From Chloroflexota bacterium (lineage in GTDB: Bacteria; Chloroflexota; Anaerolineae; Anaerolineales; UBA11858), in the NCBI GenBank assembly GCA_003513015.1, contig DOTA01000009.1, positions 1-6,116 on the forward strand: a stretch of 6,116 bases of DNA, given 5' to 3'. Positions within the stretch are counted from its first letter, which is position 1, and every line of letters starts with the position of its first letter. Positions 1 to 5,634 of this stretch are shown here, piece after piece. The notes below the pieces were generated by a model, which was not told the origin of the DNA, did not search any database, and worked only from the letters and a program-made list of their open reading frames with translations. Position numbers and translations under genes: made by a program.

Positions 1-20
1 TCCTTCGACAGGCTCAGGAT
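1..20. repeat. Possible dispersed intergenic repeat (TTCGACAGGCTCAGGA type)
   Basis: The window opens with TCCTTCGACAGGCTCAGGAT. Its ends TCCT and AGGA are complementary, so it can form a small stem-loop. Sequences of this kind (CCTTCGACaxGCTCAGG) recur between genes in many bacterial genomes. The identification rests on recall, since only one copy is visible here and the left boundary is cut by the window edge. Confidence 0.35.
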
Positions 21-80
21 GCTGCCACAACTTGTTCAACCCTCTTGCTGATAGCACAATTTGTGATAAATTGCGCTTGA

Positions 81-109
81 TTGACCGTGTTCAACTGAAC
101 AAGTATAAT
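81..109 (+). promoter_or_regulatory. Sigma-70-type promoter of the riboflavin transport operon
   Basis: TTGACC at 81-86 and a perfect TATAAT at 104-109 are separated by exactly 17 bases, close to the ideal vegetative promoter. Transcription would start near 116, about 18 bases before the riboswitch. This is where a riboswitch-controlled leader should begin, so position and sequence support each other. Confidence 0.85.
88..101. promoter_or_regulatory. Inverted repeat between -35 and -10 (possible operator)
   Basis: TGTTCA-AC-TGAACA is a perfect 6-bp inverted repeat lying entirely within the promoter spacer, where a bound repressor would block RNA polymerase. The left half, TGTTCAAC, also occurs at 33-40, about 55 bases upstream. 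No regulator gene for it is visible in the window, so its role as an operator is inferred. Confidence 0.3.
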
Positions 110-133
110 CACACTGGTTCTAAAATAACTGAA

Positions 134-248
134 TAAACCTTCGGGGCAGGGTGTAATTCCCGACCGGCGGTGAAAGCCCGCGAGCGCCCAGCGCATGAAC
201 CGGTGTAACTCCGGAGCCGACGGTAAAGTCCGGATAGAAGAAGGTTTA
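134..248 (+). promoter_or_regulatory. FMN riboswitch (RFN element)
   Basis: This is a complete FMN-binding aptamer. P1 is a perfect 8-bp helix, TAAACCTT (134-141) with AAGGTTTA (241-248). The conserved blocks appear in the right order: CGGGGCAGGGTG with AATTCCCGACCGGCGG (142-170), AGCCCGCGAGC (174-184), CCGGTGTAACTCCGGAGCCGACGG split across 200-223, and AAAGTCCGGAT followed by GAAGAAGG to 244. The family senses flavin mononucleotide and represses riboflavin synthesis or uptake genes when it is abundant. It lies between a strong promoter and a terminator and precedes the ABC transporter operon, so it should control riboflavin import. Confidence 0.96.
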
Positions 249-281
249 ACGCGTTTTTTGCGCGTCGTTTCTGATGCATGT

Positions 282-315
282 CCCCGAAAAATTTTTGTTT
301 TCGGGGCTTTATTTT
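282..315 (+). terminator. Intrinsic terminator in the riboswitch expression platform
   Basis: CCCCGAAAA (282-290) and TTTTCGGGG (298-306) form a perfect 9-bp stem with a 7-base loop, followed by the T-rich tail CTTTATTTT (307-315). It lies 33 bases after the aptamer and before the first gene, the usual place for a riboswitch-controlled attenuator. CCCCGAA (282-288) is also complementary to TTCGGGG (140-146) in the 5' part of the aptamer. This gives a possible antiterminator pairing when FMN is absent. Confidence 0.85.
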
Positions 316-333
316 AACGGAATCACACCGAGA

Positions 334-372
334 GCGAGGGCGTTCCCTGCCCTCGCCGCGCGGGGCTTTTTT
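334..372 (+). promoter_or_regulatory. Mutually exclusive leader hairpins covering the ribosome-binding region
   Basis: GCGAGGGC (334-341) pairs perfectly with GCCCTCGC (349-356). The start of that second arm, GCCCT (349-353), can instead pair with GGGGC (362-366), which is followed directly by six Ts (367-372). The second structure resembles a weak second terminator. It would also hide GGGG (362-365), the only Shine-Dalgarno-like run before the ATG at 376. The layout suggests a second switch acting on transcription or translation of the permease gene. The pairings are read directly; the function is inferred. Confidence 0.45.
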
Positions 373-375
373 GCG

Positions 376-1128
376 ATGAAATCAATGCGAAGCGGGCACC
401 TCATCCCCATATCGATTTTACTGGCCCTGCTGTTCTGGGAACTCTTGGCGCGCTTCAGCGGTTATCCGCCTTTTATTTTGCCGGGACCTGCCTTAGTTTG
501 GCAGCGTTTCCTGCAAACCCTGAGCGATGGCAGCCTGCTGCGCCACACGTTGGTCACCTTGGAAGAGGTGCTGTTGGGGTTAGCCTTAGGCGTGATTACC
601 GCTACCAGCCTGGGATACGCCCTGGCGAAATTCGATTGGCTGGAACGCCTGCTTTCGCCCTATATCGTGGCCAGCCAATCGGTGCCGGTGGTGGCGATTG
701 CGCCGCTTCTGGTGATCTGGTTTGGGGCCGGGCTGGTTTCAAAAGTGTTGATTGCAGCGCTGATTGTGTTCTTTCCCGTGCTGATTAACACGATTGTGGG
801 CCTGCGCTCCGTACCCGCGGGTCTGCGAGATTTAATGCGCTCGCTGCAAGCGACTCCTTGGCAGACCTTCCGCTTGCTGGAGGTTCCCGCGGCGCTGCCG
901 GTTTTTTTAGCTGGTTTGCGAGTGGGAGCCACGCTAGCGGTGATTGGCGCTGTAGTCGGTGAGTTTGTGGGTGCGAATCGCGGCCTGGGATTTCTGGTCA
1001 ACTTGGGGCGCGGCATGTATGATACCGCCCTGGTTTTTGTAGCCGTTTTTGCACTCATCACCCTGGCGATGCTGCTTTATGGCGCGGTCGCCTTGCTCGA
1101 GACGCATTTACTGGCCTGGCGAGAATAA
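376..1128 (+). CDS. ribX: ABC transporter permease, riboflavin importer (RibX-like)
   Basis: This 250-residue integral membrane subunit belongs to the binding-protein-dependent permease family shared with SsuC, TauC and ThiX. Hydrophobic segments lie near residues 9-27, 62-85, 105-120, 123-143, 183-200 and 217-243. The cytoplasmic EAA-type loop that docks the ATPase is around 152-175 (SLQATPWQTFRLLEVPAALP), with the family's conserved spacing though not its literal EAA. An upstream in-frame ATG at 274 would add 34 residues, but it precedes the terminator and encodes no family sequence, so the ATG at 376 is preferred; 385 is also possible. The ribosome-binding site is poor (GGGG at 362-365, inside a hairpin). 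Family membership is clear, but sequence alone could also suggest a thiamine-precursor or sulfonate permease. The riboflavin assignment rests on the FMN riboswitch and the RibY-like partner. Confidence 0.88.
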   Translation: MKSMRSGHLIPISILLALLFWELLARFSGYPPFILPGPALVWQRFLQTLSDGSLLRHTLVTLEEVLLGLALGVITATSLGYALAKFDWLERLLSPYIVASQSVPVVAIAPLLVIWFGAGLVSKVLIAALIVFFPVLINTIVGLRSVPAGLRDLMRSLQATPWQTFRLLEVPAALPVFLAGLRVGATLAVIGAVVGEFVGANRGLGFLVNLGRGMYDTALVFVAVFALITLAMLLYGAVALLETHLLAWRE

Positions 1129-1206
1129 ATTCAATCCGAGATGGTGCGAGGGCATTTCTTCCTCTTCATCCCGGTTAATGATTGCAACAACTTGAAAGGA
1201 CAAAAA

Positions 1207-1581
1207 ATGACTGAATTTGGTTTGGCTCAAATTGGACAGATCGCGGTCAACGTGGAAAATTTAGATGTCGCCGTAGCTTTTTATCGCGATACTCTGGGGA
1301 TGAAGTTCCTCTTTCAGTTCCCCCGGCTGGCATTTTTTGATTGTGCCGGTGTGCGCTTGCTGCTCGATCAGGTTGATGAATGGCAGCATCCCAGTTCGAT
1401 ACTCTACTACAAAGTAGCTGATATTCAGGCAACACACCAGGTTTTGCTGGAGCGCGGCGTAATTTTTACCGATGCGCCCCACTTGGTGGCAAAAATGCCC
1501 GATCACGATCTTTGGATGGCTTTTTTCAATGATCCGGCTGGCAACATCCTGGCTTTGATGAGTGAGATTCGCGATGCCTAA
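1207..1581 (+). CDS. VOC (glyoxalase/bleomycin-resistance fold) family protein
   Basis: This is a 124-residue cytoplasmic protein with the vicinal-oxygen-chelate fold. The first beta-alpha-beta module (residues 8-54) contains IGQIAVNVENLDVAVAFYRD and LGM. The second (63-120) has ILYYKVADI, an ERG turn, and MPDHDLWMAFFNDPAGNILAL. The start at 1207 follows AAAGGA (1195-1200) at 6 bases and immediately precedes the first strand; an in-frame ATG at 1141 adds unrelated residues and lacks a good ribosome site. By eye, the usual metal-ligand positions hold Gln11, Ser64 and Ala116 instead of His/Glu, so a classical glyoxalase I metal site seems absent. It lies 78 bases after the permease, and its last 8 bases overlap the next gene, so it is cotranscribed with the importer under FMN control. 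Its substrate is unknown; a flavin-related role is only suggested by context. Confidence 0.88.
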   Translation: MTEFGLAQIGQIAVNVENLDVAVAFYRDTLGMKFLFQFPRLAFFDCAGVRLLLDQVDEWQHPSSILYYKVADIQATHQVLLERGVIFTDAPHLVAKMPDHDLWMAFFNDPAGNILALMSEIRDA

Positions 1582-2569
1582 ACAGATTCATTGGCTGCTG
1601 TCGCTCCTTTTGATCAGCACATTCTTGCTTTCGGCCTGCGGCGGCGCAAGCGACACTCCTGAACTCCCCTCAGAAGCGCTCACCCATATTCGCCTGCCCA
1701 TGGGCTATATCCCCAACGTGCAGTTTGCGCCCTTTTACAGCGCCGTTGAACAGGGTTTCTACCAGAGTGAAAACCTCGAAATTGAGTTCGATTACAAATT
1801 CGAAACCGATGGTGTCGCCTTGGTTGCCGCCAACGAAATCCCTTTTGCGCTGGTTTCCGGTGAACAAGTGTTGCTGGCCCGCGCCCAGGGTTTGCCCGTG
1901 GTTTTCGTGGCTGCCTGGTATGGCGACTATCCCGTTGGGGTGGTTGCAAAAACCGAGCAGGGCCTTCAGACCCCGGCAGATTTGGCCGGGAAACGCGTGG
2001 GCATCCCCGGCTTGTTCGGCGCCAGCTATGTGGGCTTGCGGGCCTTGCTCCAGGCTGGTGGCCTTGATGAGGGTGATATTACCCTCGAATCGATCGGGTT
2101 CAATCAGGTTGAAGCGCTGGCCGCCGACCAGGTTGATGCGGCCGTGATTTACACAGCCAACGAACCCATTCAATTGGCAGCCCTGGGGTATGATATTAAC
2201 GTCTTGCGCGTGGCCGATTACGCTTCGCTGGCCTCGAACGGCCTCATTACTAATGAAACCGTGCTGCGTGAAAACCCCGATCTGGTGCGTCGCATGGTCG
2301 CGGCTACGCTGCGGGGCATCAATTACACCGCCAAGCACACCGATGATGCCTTCGAAATTAGCAAAAACTTTGTAGATGGCCTGACGCAATCCGATCAAGC
2401 TGTGCAACGCGCCATATTGGTGGCCTCCGTGGCCCTCTATCAAACTGACCCCCTGGGGTATTCGGACCCCGCGGCCTGGAAAAACATGCAAATGGTGCTG
2501 CTCGATATGGGTTTGTTGAGCGCGCCCCTCGATCTGGAGGCCGCCTACACCAATGAGTTTTCCCGCTAG
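1574..2569 (+). CDS. ribY: Riboflavin-binding ABC transporter lipoprotein (RibY-like, NMT1/THI5 family)
   Basis: This 331-residue extracytoplasmic solute-binding protein starts with a lipoprotein signal: hydrophobic residues 7-19 and lipobox LSAC with Cys22 as lipidation site, then a Gly/Ser/Pro linker. The mature part is an NMT1/THI5-like (SBP_bac-type) two-lobe domain. Typical elements are GYIPNVQFAPFYSAVEQGFY (44-63), ETDG and VSGEQVLLARAQGLPVV in the first lobe, and the PADLAGKRVGIPGLFGASYV region at the lobe boundary. This pattern matches the RibY type better than thiamine-pyrimidine ThiY as I recall it. The ATG at 1574 overlaps the VOC gene by 8 bases, implying translational coupling. 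A GTG at 1562 is in frame but would put extra residues before the signal peptide. It should capture flavin at the outer membrane face and deliver it to the permease. Confidence 0.88.
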   Translation: MPKQIHWLLSLLLISTFLLSACGGASDTPELPSEALTHIRLPMGYIPNVQFAPFYSAVEQGFYQSENLEIEFDYKFETDGVALVAANEIPFALVSGEQVLLARAQGLPVVFVAAWYGDYPVGVVAKTEQGLQTPADLAGKRVGIPGLFGASYVGLRALLQAGGLDEGDITLESIGFNQVEALAADQVDAAVIYTANEPIQLAALGYDINVLRVADYASLASNGLITNETVLRENPDLVRRMVAATLRGINYTAKHTDDAFEISKNFVDGLTQSDQAVQRAILVASVALYQTDPLGYSDPAAWKNMQMVLLDMGLLSAPLDLEAAYTNEFSR

Positions 2570-3320
2570 CCCGATCTTAACCGTCCGAAACCTGAGTGCG
2601 GCGTTTGCCAATGGCAGCGGAAATCTCACCGCTTTGCAGGATATCAGCTTTTCGGTGGACGCGCAGGAATTTGTGTGCGTGTTAGGCCCCTCGGGGAGCG
2701 GAAAAAGTACCCTTTTACGGATTTTGGGAGGGTTGCTGATCCCTACGGGTGGAGAGGTCACTTTGGGTGGGCTGCCCCTCCGGGGTCCGCACCCCAAGGT
2801 CGGCCTGGTATTTCAGGATCCCAACCTGATGCCCTGGCGCAGCGTGATCCAAAATATCCTCCTGCCCCTGGAGTTGTGCGGCACCCCTGAGCCAGCGGCG
2901 GCTTCTCAGGCTCGCGCCATCCTGGAATTGGTAGGTTTGCAGGGCTTCGAAGATTATCTGCCCCACAGCCTTTCGGGCGGCATGGCCCAACGGGTGGCGA
3001 TTGCCCGTTCTCTGGTGCACGATCCGGATGTGTTGCTGCTCGATGAGCCTTTTGGCGCTTTAGATGCGCTCACGCGCGAGCGCATGGGAACCGAGCTTTT
3101 GCGCATCTGGCAGGTGCGGCGTAAAACGGTTGTGATGGTGACCCATGCGATTGATGAGGCGCTCTACCTGGCAGATCGGGTTTTGGTGTTAAGTTCGCAG
3201 CCGGGCAAATTGGTTTGGGATGCTGCGGTGGATTTGCCCCGCCCGCGCTCGGAAGAGTTGCGTTATACATCTGGGTTTGGAGTGTTGGCGCAGCAGTTAC
3301 GTGCCGCGATCGGCACCTGA
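2553..3320 (+). CDS. ABC transporter ATP-binding protein of the riboflavin importer
   Basis: This 255-residue cytoplasmic ATPase powers the importer and is of the SsuB/TauB/ThiZ type. All motifs are present: Walker A GPSGSGKST (45-53), Q-loop around Gln88 in VFQDPNLMPW, signature LSGGM (140-144), Walker B VLLLDEP (160-166) with catalytic Glu165, D-loop GALD (168-171) and switch His198 in VTHAIDEA. Its ATG lies inside the binding-protein gene (17-base overlap). GGAGG (2536-2540) lies 12 bases upstream, a slightly long spacing. The overlap and the order permease, binding protein, ATPase mark it as the dedicated energy subunit. A 6-bp hairpin, GTGCCG/CGGCAC (3301-3316), spans the end of the gene but lacks a T-tract. 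Confidence 0.95.
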   Translation: MSFPASPILTVRNLSAAFANGSGNLTALQDISFSVDAQEFVCVLGPSGSGKSTLLRILGGLLIPTGGEVTLGGLPLRGPHPKVGLVFQDPNLMPWRSVIQNILLPLELCGTPEPAAASQARAILELVGLQGFEDYLPHSLSGGMAQRVAIARSLVHDPDVLLLDEPFGALDALTRERMGTELLRIWQVRRKTVVMVTHAIDEALYLADRVLVLSSQPGKLVWDAAVDLPRPRSEELRYTSGFGVLAQQLRAAIGT

Positions 3321-3348
3321 GCCTGGAATCTTTCAGCACATTCTAACG

Positions 3349-3375
3349 TTGTTCTCCGGTTAGTCATGGTAAGAT
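3349..3375 (+). promoter_or_regulatory. Weak candidate promoter for the zinc-ribbon protein and response regulator pair
   Basis: TTGTTC (3349-3354) and TAAGAT (3370-3375) resemble -35 and -10 boxes, with a short 15-base spacer, in the 89-base gap before the next gene. CTAAC (3343-3347) and GTTAG (3359-3363) form a small inverted repeat over the -35 area. No convincing terminator closes the preceding operon, so read-through is an alternative. Confidence 0.3.
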
Positions 3376-3409
3376 TGGGCGCTGAAAAATTCTAATTACG
3401 AGCGAAAAT

Positions 3410-4342
3410 ATGCTAAAACGGTTTCTTTTATTTACAGTTTTAACCTTATTTTTCATAGTTCCGGTTGCACAGGCGCAGGGCCCTGTGCGTTTGGCTGAGC
3501 TTGAAGTTGATTTGTGGCCGGAATATGATAAGCCAGCTGTGCTGGTGATTTATCATCTTAAATTGGCCGCGGATACGACTTTGCCCGTGGATGTAACCTT
3601 TCAAATTCCGGCCGTAGCCGGGGAACCGCACGCGGTTGCCGTTCGCCAGCTGGATGGATCATTGTTCAATGCGGTCTATGATTATCAGGTGAATGGCGAG
3701 TGGGCTAACATTACCATCACGGCAACGATGCCTGAAATCCAGATTGAGTACTATGATCCGCAGATTATTACAGATGGGAAATCACGCAGTTACACCTACA
3801 TCTGGCCTGGAGATTACGCCGTTGATCTAATGCGGATTGTGGTTCAGCAGCCTCTGGGTGCCACTCAAATGAGTGTAATGCCCGATTTGGGGTCTTTCAC
3901 ACAAGTTGACGGTGATCCGATGCAATATTACATGATGGAAGTTGGCTCACCCAAAGCAGGCGAAGCGGTAAGTGTGGGACTAACCTATGCCAAGGATACG
4001 GAGGCGCTCAGCATCGAAAATTTACAAGTTCAGCCTAGTGCCCCGATCAATGGCAACACCGGTGAACAATCGAGCATCCTGGATTATCTACCATGGATTA
4101 TTGGCGGTTTCGGCGCGATCTTGTTGGCTGGGGGCGGCGTATGGTATTGGCAGTTGAATAAAGCTGAGGCTAAATCTGCTAATCAAAAACGAAGCCGCCG
4201 AACCAAGGCCACTATCAAATCACCTGAGCAGGTAGCGGCTGAAAATGGCGGGCAGAACATTTATTGTCACCAGTGTGGCAAACGAGCCGCTGATGGTGAT
4301 CGGTTCTGCCGTACCTGCGGTACTAAACTACGGGTTGGGTAG
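3410..4342 (+). CDS. Exported single-pass membrane protein with C-terminal zinc ribbon
   Basis: This is a 310-residue protein of unknown function. An N-terminal signal peptide (residues 1-22, ending AQA before QG) is followed by an extracytoplasmic region of about 200 residues that looks beta-rich, with repeated short hydrophobic strands and aromatic pairs such as EYYDP and YIWPGDYAVD. A Pro/Asn linker leads to a transmembrane helix at about 229-248 (PWIIGGFGAILLAGGG). A strongly basic stretch (251-270) indicates that the C-terminus is cytoplasmic. The tail ends in a double CxxC zinc ribbon (Cys286, 289, 300, 303: CHQCG and CRTCG). I recall similar proteins in Chloroflexi but know no tested function. 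The response regulator starts 20 bases later, so the two are probably cotranscribed. A role in sensing or in handling exported proteins is possible but unproven. Confidence 0.85.
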   Translation: MLKRFLLFTVLTLFFIVPVAQAQGPVRLAELEVDLWPEYDKPAVLVIYHLKLAADTTLPVDVTFQIPAVAGEPHAVAVRQLDGSLFNAVYDYQVNGEWANITITATMPEIQIEYYDPQIITDGKSRSYTYIWPGDYAVDLMRIVVQQPLGATQMSVMPDLGSFTQVDGDPMQYYMMEVGSPKAGEAVSVGLTYAKDTEALSIENLQVQPSAPINGNTGEQSSILDYLPWIIGGFGAILLAGGGVWYWQLNKAEAKSANQKRSRRTKATIKSPEQVAAENGGQNIYCHQCGKRAADGDRFCRTCGTKLRVG

Positions 4343-4362
4343 CTAGCCCCTGAAGGATTGAA

Positions 4363-4998
4363 ATGCGCGTTGTTTTAGCTGACGATCATTCCCTTTTTCG
4401 AGATGGCATAGCCAGCCTGTTAGAGCAGGCGGGATATGAGGTTGTGGCACAAGCAGAAGATGGACAGATGGCATTGGATGCCATCCGGCTCCACAAACCG
4501 GATTTGGTGCTTTTAGATGTAGTTATGACCGGGATGGATGGCGTAGAGACGCTTCAACATATCAAGGCGGAGTGGCCGCAAATCAAAGTGGTTATGCTGA
4601 CTGTATCTGACGCGGATGAGCATTTGTTCGCCTCGATTCGTTCCGGGGCAAATGGTTATATCCTGAAAGGGGTCAAAGCCAACGAATTCCTGGAGATGCT
4701 GGCTGGCCTTGAACGCGGCGAAGCCGCCATCAGTCGTAAGACGGCCGCCCGATTGATCTCGGGTTTTCAAGCACTGACCCGGCAAAAAGAGACGCGCAAT
4801 AAGCTGTCTGGGCGGGAATTGGAAACCTTGCGCTTGATGGGCCATGGGTTATCGAATAGGGCCATTGCCGAGCAAATGTTTGTGAGCGAAAACACAATTA
4901 AATATCACATTCGCAACATTTTACACAAGTTGGAAGTACAAAATCGCACCGAAGCAGTTGCTTTGGCTTTGCGCGAGGGGTTAATCGAGCAGAAATAG
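4363..4998 (+). CDS. NarL/FixJ-family response regulator with LuxR-type helix-turn-helix
   Basis: This is a 211-residue two-component transcription factor. The N-terminal receiver domain (1-118) has the acidic pair Asp7-Asp8, phospho-acceptor Asp52 in LVLLDVVMTGMDG, Thr80 in VVMLTVSD and Lys102 in GYILKG, so it should be fully phosphorylatable. The C-terminal LuxR-type DNA-binding domain (148-205) shows LSGRELETLRLMGHGLSNRAIAE, VSENTIKYHIRNIL and KLEVQNRTEAV, all typical. GAAGGA (4352-4357) lies 5 bases before the ATG. No histidine kinase is present in the window, so its sensor must be elsewhere. Target genes are unknown; the cytochrome-like gene downstream is a reasonable candidate by proximity only. 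Confidence 0.95.
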   Translation: MRVVLADDHSLFRDGIASLLEQAGYEVVAQAEDGQMALDAIRLHKPDLVLLDVVMTGMDGVETLQHIKAEWPQIKVVMLTVSDADEHLFASIRSGANGYILKGVKANEFLEMLAGLERGEAAISRKTAARLISGFQALTRQKETRNKLSGRELETLRLMGHGLSNRAIAEQMFVSENTIKYHIRNILHKLEVQNRTEAVALALREGLIEQK

Positions 4999-5039
4999 GG
5001 TAGTTCTTTCTCCCTTTTTGATAACACAATTTATTTTTA

Positions 5040-5098
5040 CCGCCCTTTCGGGTAGTATTAATTCTAAAAAATACTACTCAGAAGGGCGGCATTTGTTT
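5040..5098 (+). terminator. Very long hairpin, probable terminator after the response regulator
   Basis: CCGCCCTT (5040-5047) pairs with AAGGGCGG (5082-5089), and GTAGTATT (5052-5059) with AATACTAC (5070-5077). The four bases between these arms pair through two G-T wobbles and one G-C, leaving one C-A mismatch, so the stem is effectively 20 pairs with a 10-base loop. The moderately T-rich CATTTGTTT follows. It lies 41 bases after the response regulator stop. The stem is longer than a usual intrinsic terminator, so a small mobile or structural element is an alternative. Confidence 0.6.
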
Positions 5099-5172
5099 AC
5101 CTTGTGAGATATGGCACAAATTCTCATTTTCCTTTAATATATAAGACAATATGTGGCGGCAAAGGCACGATG

Positions 5173-5529
5173 ATGCGTTCTAACGTTGCAATACTCTCCG
5201 AGCACTCTCTTTTCGCGGAAGGGATCGCAAGTCGGCTACTACAGCATGTAGAAAAGGTAGATGTAATTTTTATCGATCCGGTTCGAGACGCCTATTTGGA
5301 ACGGATCGCTGAGATGCAGCCTTCCACGGTTTTTATCGATGCCTTAAATGTAAAAACCACCCAATGCTGCCTGCTTTGTGAATTGTTAATTGCTTTCCCG
5401 AACATCACCTTGGTGCGTTTGACGGTTGACCAAGAAGACCTTCAGGTGATCACCAGCCGCACACAGCATTTTGATGATGTTCAGGATTTGATTAACATTT
5501 TCATGCCATCGGAAACCTCACAAGGCTGA
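5173..5529 (+). CDS. Stand-alone degenerate receiver-domain protein
   Basis: This 118-residue protein resembles the receiver half of the upstream response regulator but has no output domain. HSLFAEGIAS (11-20) aligns with HSLFRDGIAS there, VFIDAL carries Asp56 at the phospho-acceptor position, and VRLTVDQED (Thr84) aligns with VMLTVSDAD. The acidic pair is reduced to Ser9-Glu10, and the conserved lysine near the end is missing, with that region shortened. Phosphorylation is therefore doubtful, and it may work as a pseudo-receiver by protein-protein contact. AAAGG (5161-5165) favours the ATG at 5173 or the adjacent one at 5170. A GTG at 5104 is in frame, but its extension has no receiver-like sequence. 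A long hairpin separates it from the upstream gene. The assignment is by eye from these alignments, without a profile search. Confidence 0.7.
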   Translation: MRSNVAILSEHSLFAEGIASRLLQHVEKVDVIFIDPVRDAYLERIAEMQPSTVFIDALNVKTTQCCLLCELLIAFPNITLVRLTVDQEDLQVITSRTQHFDDVQDLINIFMPSETSQG

Positions 5530-5634
5530 TGGTTTGCCATCAAGTAGAGGAGAAGTTTTTTCAAAAATCAGGAAGGAGGTTCACCCATCAAAATAACACA
5601 AATATTCTGAAAGCTAGTTTTGTTTTATCTTTGG

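Noticed and set aside
14..196. Minus-strand open frame of 60 codons
   Set aside because: It runs antisense across the promoter and the FMN riboswitch, has no family features, and is explained by those elements.
274..375. In-frame 34-residue N-terminal extension of the permease from the ATG at 274
   Set aside because: The ATG lies before the intrinsic terminator, the extension encodes terminator and hairpin sequence, and the permease family begins near the ATG at 376.
1670..2797. Long minus-strand open frame of 375 codons
   Set aside because: It is antisense to the binding-protein and ATPase genes, has no recognisable domain, and follows from the codon bias of the real genes.
3301..3316. Hairpin GTGCCG-CGAT-CGGCAC as terminator of the riboflavin operon
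   Set aside because: It lies mostly inside the ATPase gene, has only 6 pairs and is not followed by a T-run.
4997..5019. AGGG...CCCT followed by Ts as a first terminator after the response regulator
   Set aside because: The stem is only four pairs; the long hairpin at 5040-5089 is a far better candidate.
5112..5126. TGGCAC as half of a sigma-54 promoter before the degenerate receiver gene
   Set aside because: The matching TTGC element is absent; CTCA stands in its place at the right distance.
5104..5169. N-terminal extension of the degenerate receiver from the GTG at 5104
   Set aside because: There is no ribosome site, and the extra residues lie before the first receiver strand; AAAGG at 5161-5165 supports the later ATG.
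5527..5542. TGATGG-TTTG-CCATCA hairpin at the stop codon of the degenerate receiver gene as terminator
   Set aside because: It has six mostly weak pairs and no T-tract directly after it, so a terminator is not supported.
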